Position numbers and translations under genes: made by a program
Part shown: positions 55,268-64,000 of the stretch, one piece after another
How positions within the stretch are numbered: the stretch's first letter is position 1
How the letters are laid out: the number at the start of each line of letters is the position of its first letter
Notes under the pieces: model-generated
What the model saw: only the letters and a program-made list of their open reading frames with translations
Told to the model about the DNA's origin: nothing
The model's database searches: none
Assembly (NCBI GenBank): GCA_036971615.1
Contig: JAYKKR010000015.1
Span: forward strand, 186,001-250,000
Source: Amyloporia xantha
Lineage: Eukaryota; Basidiomycota; Agaricomycetes; Polyporales; Adustoporiaceae
DNA length: 64,000 bases
Direction of reading: 5' to 3'

Positions 55268-57282
55268 ATGTCCTCTCCCCCCGCCGTTTTTGGCGTCAGA
55301 TACAGACTCAAAACGAAGATTGGGTCTGGTTCTTTTGGTAATACACATAGAGTAGTTCGGTCATGCGAGTGAGAAATTAAACTGATATTCTAATGCAGGT
55401 ACTGTATATCTTGCCACCGACATCCTAACTGGTGATGATTTTGCAATCAAGCTCGAGAATGTCTTCTCTGTGTATCCCCAGTTAGAACAGGAATGTGAAG
55501 TGTACAAGACACTATCCGGCACTCCGGGCGTACCTCGAGTTCACTGGCTAGGATATGGAAACGGTTACGACGCTATGGTCCTTGACCTCTTAGGGCCATC
55601 GCTGGAGACTCTTTTCAAGCGCTGCGGGCAGAAGTTCACATTGAGGACCATACTGATCTTGGGCGACCAAATGGTCTGTGTCTATTTAGTTGTCCTGGGA
55701 TGCGACTTACAGTGTCATGTTATAGATTTCACGCGTCGAAAGCATTCACGCTCATCATTTCGTCCACCGCGATATCAAACCAGCTAACTTTCTACTCGGA
55801 TCCGAGAATGATCGCAACCAAATCTACATCATTGATTTCGGTCTTGCAGAGCTCTATCGAGACCCAGTGACGCACATGCATATGCCATATAAAGAGGGCA
55901 TGGAGCTTCTGGGAACCACTCGCTTTGCATCTGTCAATACTCACTTGGGTGTCCAGCAATCCCGCCGTGATGACATAGAGTCCGTCATCTACATTCTGAT
56001 CTATTTCCTCCGTGGCTCTCTCCCTTGGCAAGGATTGGAGTCCGCACAGGGAGCTGCGGACTTGATCATGAGGAAGAAAGTCGACACACCACCCTCTGTT
56101 CTCTGCGACGCCCTTCCGTCCACGTTTGGTACCATGCTACAGTACGCCCGGACCTTACAATTCGACGAGGTCCCGGACTACTCCTATCTTCGTGGGCTTC
56201 TGCGACAGCTCGCAAAGTGCGAGGGCATCTCTTATGATAATGGCCTTGACTGGTCCAGGCCAGATAATCACGAGTCGTCTGCATCAGGAAAAACACTTTT
56301 GCTCTAGGTTCACCTGGGTCACTCTGGCAGACCTGAGATTTCTCAGGTTGTCTCAGGTCATCTCAGGTTACCCCAGGTCAACTTGGGTGGCTTTGAGATT
56401 TTTTGACATATCTCTTACTCAATGAATTTGTGTAATTTTGCACTCTGAACCATGTCATAATATTTGCAGACAGTTTGGTATATATATGTACCCAACCATT
56501 TACACCAAATGTAGTGGTTTGTCAATTGAATGCTAAGCCATTCACTTTACCAGTAGTGAAAACTATTACTAAATAATATATCATAGAATATGAGCAGTAT
56601 TAAGACAGAACAATTTTTCTCCACCAGCAATCTGTGCTTAAAACATCTGAGAGTAGAATTGTTCTCATAATAGAGAATACAAGTGGACAAATAGTTACTA
56701 TGAAAAAGAGCAATGGTAAGGTGGTTTTGACACAGTATAGCACTTAGAATATATATTCTGTACATTCTAATTGATACAAAAGACCAGATCCAGGGATAGA
56801 ATGAGCAATATTGAGGTAACAGAGGCTTTAAATGTAAGAAATGAGCGTGTTATGATGCACTGGTTAAAGGTCATGTGACCTTCACATGATCTGCCACGTC
56901 TTCTTTCCACAGCAGTCACTGCGCTCGTTTCTCTTCTAACTCCTTCACTCTCGTGTCTGCTGTCCTGCTGTCACTTCTACTTTGGCTGCCTCTGGTCTAT
57001 TTATCTCTATTTCTAATCTTCTGGGTGCTCATCTAGTCTGTTGCTTTACTTATACTATCTGAGCTATCTCTGGGATGGCATGAGGAGTAACACTTCACAG
57101 GACTGGTTGGACGCTGTTGACCTGAAAGGCAACAAGTGCGTGTCTTCTTTCTTCATCTTCAACTATAGTCTTACTTATAAGTACTGGCTATAGCCATACA
57201 ATGACAATACAAAGTAAGTCTACCCGTCTTTTCAAAGCTGATGCTGATGTATCACTGTGCATGACAGATATCACTTGTACTC

Positions 57283-57333
<51 letters not shown>

Positions 57334-58070
57334 AAGTTGTAGCAATTGGTGAGTGGACATGTCTAAGCTCATATTGATCTTCCATTCATACTTCAATCTC
57401 TCAGCTGTTCTTAAGCTTCACAATTCTTTTCACCATCTGCCTATGCTCCAATTCCGTCTGGGATTGTAATGTGAGTAAGTCTGTTGTTTTGCTTCTGAAG
57501 CTCATTACTGAAAGTTATTATATTGTATTGATAGTAATGAATGGTAAGTGCCTCGCATATTTCTCCTTCTAGTATTTCACAAATATATGTTACATTTATT
57601 TGTATCACATCTGTATTGTATTATATCTGAATATATTTATATTCTGTCTTTCATAAGTGTGAAATGAAGTGATCCCAAGAATATTGAGACTGAAATATGG
57701 TATATCCTGAGTCAACCTAGGACTGACCTCAGGTCAACCTGGGTTCCAAAACCTAAATAACTTTTCTCTAAGAGCAACCTGGGTTGCTCTGAGTGCTCTG
57801 AGTACTCTGGGTGCTCTGAGTGCCCTAGGGCAGCCTAGGTCACTCCTAGGTCAACCTAGGGCCAAAGGGGTTTTTCCTGATGTGCATCCATGCCCAGTGC
57901 GGCCATTACTGCAGGGAGGGGGAAAGGTCGAAAGATACGCAAGGTCATACCGTCAGACCGAATGTATGTCATTTCAACTCACTCCTATTCATATGCACTG
58001 AAATTTCCTCAGCTTGCGCTCGCACTGTCGATGTCCAAGCGGTGCTGTCTCTCGTGGTTCTCGTCTCTGA
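55268..58070 (+). CDS. casein kinase I family kinase, tail split by an element
   Basis: Exons 55268-55337, 55399-55673, 55726-56281, [element 56282-57882], 57885-57963 and 58013-58070. Without element and one TG copy the frame closes at 346 codons. Kinase motifs are complete: GSGSFGTVYLA glycine loop, AIKLE lysine, HRDIKPANFL catalytic loop, IDFGLA, GTTRFASVNTHLG, QSRRDDIESVIYILIYFLRG SLPWQG. These are diagnostic of CK1, a soluble Ser/Thr kinase. As it stands translation enters the element and stops at 56305-56307, replacing the basic tail (GRGKGRKIRKV) by about eight element-encoded residues. The kinase domain itself stays intact, so a truncated kinase may be made. Confidence 0.85.
56282..57882. 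mobile_element. CATCAGG element, copy 2 (1601 bp)
   Basis: Same CATCAGGAAAAAC / GTTTTTCCTGATG ends as copy 1, flanked by TG (56280-56281, 57883-57884). Subterminal CTCAGGT/GGGTGCTCTGAG words are abundant. The interior shares short blocks with copy 1 (actcagtgtg..., gtagcaattggtgag-like versus gtaatgattggtgag). No transposase. Confidence 0.8.
57291..57330. repeat. (CT)20 microsatellite
   Basis: Uninterrupted CT dinucleotide run of 40 bp inside the CATCAGG element copy 2. Confidence 0.95.
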
Positions 58071-58784
58071 ATATCATGCCCAGGTCGAACGTGCACGCGA
58101 GCTCTTGCGGGGAGGATTTCATCTTTATCATTCCTTACGGATACACCCGCCCTTCCTTTCGTCATGGATTCTTATCATTTTCTTCTCCTGAATCACGCTC
58201 TCTTTTGTCAATGGTTGGCGTAGTGTTGTAGCTGGGTGGCTGTACGTCTACTGTACCGGAATGTGGCACTGTTGTCGCATGAATATCATGTCTATTATAC
58301 CATTGTGTCTTTTGAATACACGTCGTTGACTCGTATATCATCGCACATCTGCCGTTGAATTTCAGGAAGCCATCTTATGCAATACAGTGTCTCTTGTTAC
58401 TTCTAAGTCTTCAATGATCCTCTGGATTATCTTGTGCTATTGACTGTCGCCTAAAATAAGAGATTGATTTGTCAGCACACCTATGAGGAGTCGTGACCGT
58501 CATGAACTTGGACGTTGACCTTCTTTGTTGAGCGCACACAAATCCATCCTACCTAGGCTTTTTCTTTTCACAAAAGCATAATTGCACGTACGTGGTAGTT
58601 CAGGTGAGTCAGTATCTACTGTAGTTCTACTGTCAAGACACGCTGGAACGACTTTGAGTCCTCTGGTAGTGCCGGCCATCGTTCGCAACGACTGTGAGTC
58701 CTGCGACCGATTGTCCTACACCAGCCAAACTTTGTGTTCGCTGGTGTATTGACGTCTCATGTTGAAGATTTGCTCATGTTGCAG
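58071..58784. other. intergenic region
   Basis: About 710 bp after the casein kinase stop; no gene or repeat recognised. Confidence 0.4.
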
Positions 58785-59254
58785 AGACCGCTTCCGTCCC
58801 AGCATTCCTACATTCATTCTCCCAACGTGTCCACACCGAGCGCAGCCAAACGCCGAATTCTTCTCTCAGCCTCTTAGAGGCCACGCCATACCTGTTCAAT
58901 TCGTGGAGTCGATATAAATCAAACAAGTTAAGTGTATGCCCTCATGGTCTTACCATGTTTTTCTGATGCAGATCTAGACTTTATGGACCCCGACAATCCT
59001 CCTCGTCTTCAAACGCCATGGCATTCTAGAGTAAAAGTTGACAGGGATGGTGAGTATAGACCAACTTCGTGTCATTTCATATTATTGTGGCTTACTGTCC
59101 CGTATAGCTACAATTACGTTCATGGACGGTCTAGTTGGAGCGGAAAGCTCTGACGGCAAATGGATTATCACCTCCCCAAATGCAGACTGGATACCTGAGC
59201 CCATCATTGGTCCTGTCAAAGTGTTTTCCCGGGCGGATGGTAGATGTGGACCGG
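58785..59254 (+). pseudogene. gene fragment truncated by the retrotransposon LTR
   Basis: An exon 58972-59049 (DFMDPDNPPRLQTPWHSRVK) joins through a 58 bp intron to 59108 (ITFMDGLVGAESSDGKW, ADWIPEPIIGPVKVFSR, DGRCGP). An upstream exon starting near 58785 is possible. The reading ends where the LTR begins at 59255, after which only seven residues (VIRPTKP) remain before a stop. The 3' part would lie beyond the retrotransposon, outside the window. Family unknown. Confidence 0.45.
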
Positions 59255-60331
59255 TGATACGACCTACGAAACCCTAACCCCTAACCTGGGTGCGACCTAA
59301 AGGGACTAGAGAGACGAATTATAGTCTTTAGTGAGAGGGGAGTTAGCAGCAAGGTGTCCCGCGGTTCGAGTGAACACGAGAAACGCCTTCGAAGAGGCTA
59401 CGAAGACTAGGGAACGATACGATGTAGCTCGACACGTCGTCGAAGCTACTCGAAGACTGTGGGTAGTTAGCGGGACTCGGTAGAGACGATCGAAGCTCGA
59501 TAGAGCTCTTCGATGTATAGTAGAAGGAATAGAAATGATTCGAAAGGGAGGACTTAGCTAGAACGTGGTTCGAGGCGCAACGCAGTTCTTCGATGGTAAT
59601 CGAAGGCGATCGTAAGATCAGAGGTTCGTTGAAACGGTATCGACGAACAGACGCAGTAACGAGGTTTCGGACGAAGTATCGCGGTGAACGCAGTAGAAGG
59701 CTTAGACGCAGGGCGAACTCGACTTATGAGCTCTGAACTCGAGGGGGAAAAGGAACTTGGATTTGAGAGAGAAATACGACAGATTTTATACTACGAAACA
59801 GAACGCTACGACTATCGAGAGTGGCACACTAGTACGAGTGGCTTTGCATTGTCCTACACGAGTCCACCTCACCGAGTGGCACGTATCGAGGCCATCGGTC
59901 GAGTGACGTCATGCCGAACGCGGAGATGAAGGGAAACATACGATACACCTCGGACCGATATCTGCCTTCGAAGGCACGCCGCGAGGCTCGATACCTATTC
60001 GGGAAAGACCGGACGCGTCGGTGTGGCACGAAGCGATAGCACGCGCTGGACGAGCGGCGTCGAGTGGCACCATTGTCCGCCGGATGCGGGAGATGGTCCT
60101 GGATCTGAGGGAGAAGCCTCGGGACGACCGCGCCGAGCTTCGAGCAAGCGTAGCGAACAGTCAAAGACATCGAAGAGTGTCGAAGGGTACTGAGCGTCGG
60201 GGGTCACATGCGTAGCATCGAAGAACGTCGAAGGCAAAATCGAAGGCTTGGGTGAGTGAGCCGAAGTGCCGGGCGGGATGCGATTACCGAAAAGAGCTGG
60301 ATCGGGGCCCAGAGGGGCTTGGCGCCTATCA
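59255..60331 (-). repeat. 3' LTR of the gypsy element
   Basis: Bounded by TGATA (59255-59259) and TATCA (60327-60331), inverted TG...CA ends. It lies directly after a polypurine tract in minus-strand order. Rich in tcgaag words. The second LTR is outside the window, so the 5' edge is inferred from the inverted termini. Confidence 0.7.
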
Positions 60332-60367
60332 TCTCCTCCTTATTGAAATTTGGACCGTCCTCGGTCC
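60332..60367 (-). promoter_or_regulatory. polypurine tract with upstream hairpin
   Basis: Minus-strand order: a 6 bp stem GGACCG-agga-CGGTCC, then AAATTTCAATAAGGAGGAGA, then the LTR start TGATAGG. The purine run is where plus-strand DNA synthesis would be primed. Confidence 0.7.
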
Positions 60368-60474
60368 TCCACGTGATGCGAGGATCGTGATGATCGTGAA
60401 TGGATCGAAGCGGCATGGCAACCCGTGTCGGTTTCGAACGCCTCGTGGTCGGCGCTAAACGCTGGTCGAGAAGG

Positions 60475-60482
60475 GGATATAA
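60475..60482 (+). promoter_or_regulatory. TATA box of the antisense gene
   Basis: gatataag lies about 90 bp upstream of the ATG at 60569, on the strand opposite to pol. Confidence 0.5.
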
Positions 60483-60568
60483 GCTGGGTGGACTTAGCCT
60501 CATTTTCCCCAGTCCACCATCTCTTCGTCGTCAGCTCGCCATCTTCGTCGATCCTCACTGCTGCCACC

Positions 60569-61971
60569 ATGTCTTCTCGTTCAGCCACCCCTGCTTCGAC
60601 GCCTTCGCTCGTCAACCGCCGCCTCGCCTCTCTGCTGGTGATTCTCGAGGCTCCGCCGGCCGCCGACGCCACGCTCGATGTGGTCGAAGAGTGGGCGCAA
60701 GACTTGTCGCCTCTCGTCGTAAGTTGCTCGTAGTCTGCATAATTCGACTAACCGTTTGTTTTCGGCCAGCTCGCCTATCGCAAGGCTCTGGGCGCCATCC
60801 GTGACGAAGAGTCGGAGGTTCGTATCGCCGCCGCCGTCAAGCAGCTCGCCGAGCGGGCGTCGGAGTCTTGGCTTGGCTGGGCCCGCGGTGACTGGCCTGA
60901 ACTCGCGGTCACCATCGATGCCGAGGTCGAACGACGCGCGGCGGAACAGAAGCGCCTCGCCGAAGAGGAAGCTCGTCGCGCCGAAGAAGCTGCGAAACGT
61001 GCCAAAGCCGCCGAAGACCGCCGCCTCGAAGACGAGCGGCGTCGAAAGGACGAAGAGGACCGTCGCAAGCAGGCCGCTGAAGACGAGCGTCGCGAACAAG
61101 AGGCCGCCGACGAGGAGTTGGCGAAGATCGCGGCCGCTGAGGGACTCCTACCTGACCCCGCGCCCGCCGGTGCCGACAAGGGAAAAGGGTGCGCAAAGGC
61201 CGATGACGAGGTCATCGAGTTGTCGGATGACCCTTCGGTAGTAAGTCTTTCTTTTTCTCCTCTCGTCGTTCGATTGCTGATTTCTCGTCGTAGAAAACTC
61301 CGCGGACGCTCGACCGTCCGTTCGCTATGACGGAAACCGATATGGCCGTTGTTGCGCTTGCGAAGCGGCAGGCGGGGCAAAAGGTAAGCTCGACTTGTCC
61401 ATCGAAGCCGTTCGATGCTAACTTTGCGGTAGTGTGATCGTTGCGCCGGCTACCGCTCGGCCCTGGTCGAGTGCGTGTGGTCGGAGGGAGACACGTCGTG
61501 CGAGAGGTGCACACAGTCCCAACAGGGCTGTTATTTCGACAAGGTTTCAGTGCTCGGGAAGACGAAGAAAACTCGCGGCGGTGGCGCGGTAAAAAAGCGC
61601 GGTAAGTGTCCAGTCGCACTAAATTCTTCCTGTTCTAACGTTCTATCGTAGGTCGTCAACCTTCGCCTGGTCCTTCGATCGCGGAGTCGAGTGGATCGAA
61701 GAAACGCCGCGTTGACGAGACCCCTCGTCCGTCTCTCCGGCTCCCGATCGATGGTGCCGGTCGCCTTGGGCTCGCGCAGGACGACCTCGACGCCCTTGAC
61801 CTTGATGACGAGTCTCGGGGGATCATCCGCGTCATACGCGAGGAACGCGCCTTCATCGCTCGTCGTCGTGCGCTCCTGCACGACATGGACCTCGATCTTC
61901 AGGAGATGGAGAAAACTGCGCTCGCTAAGGGTGGTATCGGGTTCGTTCGTGGGGCGGTCGACGAAGACTAG
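60569..61971 (+). CDS. antisense zinc-cluster/coiled-coil protein in the gypsy element
   Basis: Five exons (60569-60718, 60770-61240, 61294-61383, 61433-61601, 61652-61971) give 399 aa. Residues about 110-175 form a charged Glu/Arg/Ala coiled coil (RRAEEAAKRAKAAEDRRLED). Residues about 238-268 hold six cysteines spaced C-x2-C-x9-C-x8-C-x2-C-x6-C (CDRC, ECVW, CERC, GCYF), like a fungal Zn2Cys6 DNA-binding cluster but with a longer first spacer. A basic stretch (KTKKTRGGGAVKKRG, SKKRRVDE) follows, then a second helical segment. It is transcribed opposite to pol and has spliceosomal introns, so it cannot be expressed from the genomic RNA. Perhaps it regulates the element; that is inference. Confidence 0.75.
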
Positions 61972-62423
61972 GCGATGTCGCAGGTCGTATCTTGGTAGAT
62001 AGCCATGTCGTAGTGTCGTGTAGCAATGAAAAGGTGGCCTATGGCCTAGACGAAAACTGTGGGAACTAAGAAAAGAAATGAAAATAAGCGTGTTCGAAGC
62101 AAGTAGTAATACGATAGAAGGCCATAGAAGATGAAATCGAAGCGTTCGTAGAGAGAGCAAAATGGACTCAATGAAAATATAGGCTCAGTTTGTCATCACA
62201 GCCTAGGAGGACTCGTCTAAGGTGAGCCTCCGCGCAACGGTCGAATCGAAACATTCGTAGAACGTCGAAGCGATATCGCGACTTTCGAGTTGAATCGAAG
62301 GTAAATCGTACAATTGGACATCTAAATCGTAGGAGAAAATCAAGCATATAGCGTAACATGAGAGCAGAAACGGAGAGAGGAAAGTACGCATCGTGTTGTA
62401 CAAGTAAGAAAAGGGGAGAACCT
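61972..62423. other. convergent gap between antisense gene and pol
   Basis: About 450 bp between the two convergent stop codons; AT-richer, with no gene. Confidence 0.5.
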
Positions 62424-64000
62424 CTATTCGTCGTGTTCCTCGGCTTCTTCGACTTCATCGTCGTCGTCGTCGCCGAGAGAATTCGATAGTTCGAGTTCTC
62501 GAAGGCACTCTGTCGAGACATCTTCGAGATCTTCGGGAATGGGTATGGATTTTCGAGCGAAGTACGGAATGACGCGGAAAGCTGCGATGGGTCGATCGAG
62601 CACTGTACCGTCGAGCTTGCATACGATGTACGCGCCGCCCTTGTTGCGCGAGACAACGATGAGGGGGCCTAGATATCGCGGGCGCATTTTGCGGTTGAGG
62701 GACTTCTCGATCTTCGTGTTGCGTATGAGCACTAGGGCTCCGCGCTTGAAGTCGAAATCCTGGATCGAGTGTTCGTGCTCCTTCTCGAAGCGAATTGCTG
62801 CCGTTCGACGTGCTTCGTAGACCTTCGAATGGAGTTCGGTGACTTGCTCGGCGCGTTTCTGGAGCGCGATGGCTCTTCGGGCGATGAGGTCGGTCGTAGA
62901 AAGAATCGAAGTCGGCGGTGGCTGAAGATACGTGGCTTCGACGATGTCGAGAGGAATTAGGGGATGGGTGCCCGTAACAGCGAAGTATGGTGAGCAGCCC
63001 ATGCGTCGACGAGTCGTGATGTGCTCGGACCAAAAGACGAAATACGCAGCTTGGGACCATTTCTTCTCATCCCCGTCGGCTGTCTTGAAGAGAGCTTCCC
63101 GTGTGCTGAAGTGCGGACGTTCGATGAGACCGTTTGCCCTCGAATTGTACCCACTGATTCGAATATGATTGATGTGGTACTTCTTCGAAAGGTAGTCGGC
63201 CGCCTTGATGAACGCCGTACCGTTGTCGGTGACGATCTCGCTGAGCGCGCCCCATCGACAGAGGATATCTTCGAAGATCCAGTCGGCGAGGGCCTTCGCA
63301 GTCTCTTTTCGAAGCATTCGAAACTCGGGGTAGGTCGTAAGCGAACATCTACCTTGGACCAAGTACTTGTATCCGCCCGAGGCAGGCATGTGCATTGTGT
63401 CGATATGAATTTTCGCAAAGATGGGTGCTGGTACTGCGACGGTCGGAGGGATAAGGATTTGTCGAACTTGACGAGACTGGCAGATATGACACGATCGAAC
63501 GAACCAGGCGATGTCGGCGTAGTGGAAAGGCCACCAGAATCGCTCGTTGACAAAGGCTCGGGTCGCGTAGATTCCTCGATGTGCGGAGCGGTCGTGACAT
63601 TCTCGAAGGATTCGAAGTCGATCGCCGGGCTTGACGACTAGCTTGTGAGCGCCGTGACTGTCTTTGCGCCAGAGGGTGTCGTTATCGAGGAAAAACTGCA
63701 TGCAATACTTGATAAACCCTTCGTAGACGCTGTCGGAGATGTCGTCGGGCTTCGCTAGCGTTCGATGGAACTCGAGGACATCGTCGAGCTTCGCGTCGGC
63801 GAGCTGCGCTTGCTCCGATCGAGGCACTAGCTCGTAGCTATCCTCCTCCTTATTGAAATCTGAGCCGTCCTCGGCTCTGTCATTGGTCAAGATGGCAAGC
63901 GAAGGGACGGGTGGGAGGGGCTGTATCTGGTGCACGAATGAATGCATTTGGTCGATCCAGTCGTCGAATTCTTCGTCGACCTCGTCTTCGATGATATCGC
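62424..64000 (-). CDS. Ty3/gypsy pol polyprotein, integrase region (partial)
   Basis: Open from the window edge to TAG at 62424-62426, so it is the C-terminal part of pol. A zinc-binding HHCC region (CHDRSAHRGIYAT ... SCHICQSRQ) precedes the catalytic core with acidic residues in IHIDTMHMP, VTDNGTAF and GLIERPH (D, D, E). A C-terminal basic domain has FDFKRGALVLIRNTKIEKS and RPRYLGPLIVV, then an acidic tail. Integrase inserts the cDNA into the host genome. No stop or frameshift is seen in this part, so the copy may be intact here. No chromodomain was recognised after the core. Confidence 0.9.
   Translation of the reverse strand, partial: DIIEDEVDEEFDDWIDQMHSFVHQIQPLPPVPSLAILTNDRAEDGSDFNKEEDSYELVPRSEQAQLADAKLDDVLEFHRTLAKPDDISDSVYEGFIKYCMQFFLDNDTLWRKDSHGAHKLVVKPGDRLRILRECHDRSAHRGIYATRAFVNERFWWPFHYADIAWFVRSCHICQSRQVRQILIPPTVAVPAPIFAKIHIDTMHMPASGGYKYLVQGRCSLTTYPEFRMLRKETAKALADWIFEDILCRWGALSEIVTDNGTAFIKAADYLSKKYHINHIRISGYNSRANGLIERPHFSTREALFKTADGDEKKWSQAAYFVFWSEHITTRRRMGCSPYFAVTGTHPLIPLDIVEATYLQPPPTSILSTTDLIARRAIALQKRAEQVTELHSKVYEARRTAAIRFEKEHEHSIQDFDFKRGALVLIRNTKIEKSLNRKMRPRYLGPLIVVSRNKGGAYIVCKLDGTVLDRPIAAFRVIPYFARKSIPIPEDLEDVSTECLRELELSNSLGDDDDDEVEEAEEHDE
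63841..63877 (-). promoter_or_regulatory. second copy of the polypurine-tract motif inside pol
   Basis: Minus-strand GAGCCG-agga-CGGCTC stem, then an ATTTCAATAAGGAGGAG run, nearly identical to 60332-60367 but lying inside the integrase reading frame. It may be a central polypurine tract. Confidence 0.5.

Larger units (their letters stand above)
59255..64000 (-). mobile_element. Ty3/gypsy LTR retrotransposon, 3' part
   Basis: On the minus strand: integrase-coding end of pol (open to the window edge), a polypurine tract, then a 1,077 bp LTR. A plus-strand gene occupies the space between pol and the polypurine tract. Reverse transcriptase, gag and the other LTR lie beyond 64000. Confidence 0.85.

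Noticed and set aside
59272..59286. Interstitial telomere
   Set aside because: Only two imperfect CCCTAA units inside an LTR; easily chance.
59290..60331. LTR start at TGCGACC (59290) instead of TGATA (59255)
   Set aside because: TGATA forms the inverted partner of TATCA at the other edge; TGCGACC does not.

Overview
The window is fungal, almost certainly from a mushroom-forming basidiomycete (Agaricomycetes). Genes are split by many 45-75 bp GT-AG introns, coding DNA is GC-rich, core genes are closely packed, and the protein families fit: a Barentsz/CASC3 protein with a 5' UTR intron, dynein light intermediate chain next to TIP41, a BSC6-like MFS transporter, and the multi-copy F-box, KOW and WD40 families seen in mushroom genomes. 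All assignments come from reading motifs and splice sites; no database search was run.

1-20 kb is a conserved gene block: a large seven-helix membrane protein (-), two tandemly duplicated short-chain dehydrogenases (+), a CASC3/Btz protein (+), an MFS transporter (-), dynein light intermediate chain (-) and TIP41 (+). Dynein light intermediate chain and TIP41 share a 221 bp divergent promoter.

20.2-44.1 kb is best read as one giant CACTA-type DNA transposon of 23,943 bp. It has 502 bp inverted terminal repeats beginning CACTG, a 3 bp target duplication (TGA) outside both ends, 12 bp subterminal repeats, and a Tnp2-type transposase inside. It carries cargo: an F-box protein, two related small proteins, two unknown proteins, a GMSSD-motif protein, a Spt5-like KOW protein and a WD40 protein with a C-terminal membrane helix. 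A 3.57 kb foldback-like element with two GC-rich minisatellites splits the GMSSD gene, and two hairpin MITEs lie beside the two small-protein genes.

44-64 kb is a transposon graveyard. It holds a non-autonomous hAT element with an 8 bp duplication, and two copies of an element with CATCAGG termini and a 2 bp duplication. Each CATCAGG copy sits in an exon, one in a small gene and one in the last third of a casein kinase I gene, and in both cases removing element plus one duplication copy restores the frame. There is also a hAT transposase gene, and the 3' half of a minus-strand Ty3/gypsy retrotransposon (integrase, polypurine tract, 1,077 bp LTR) that itself cut a host gene. The retrotransposon carries a plus-strand zinc-cluster/coiled-coil gene with its own TATA box.

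Several transposon-family genes need single-base corrections, mostly in short homopolymers, so either real decay or consensus errors affect this region.
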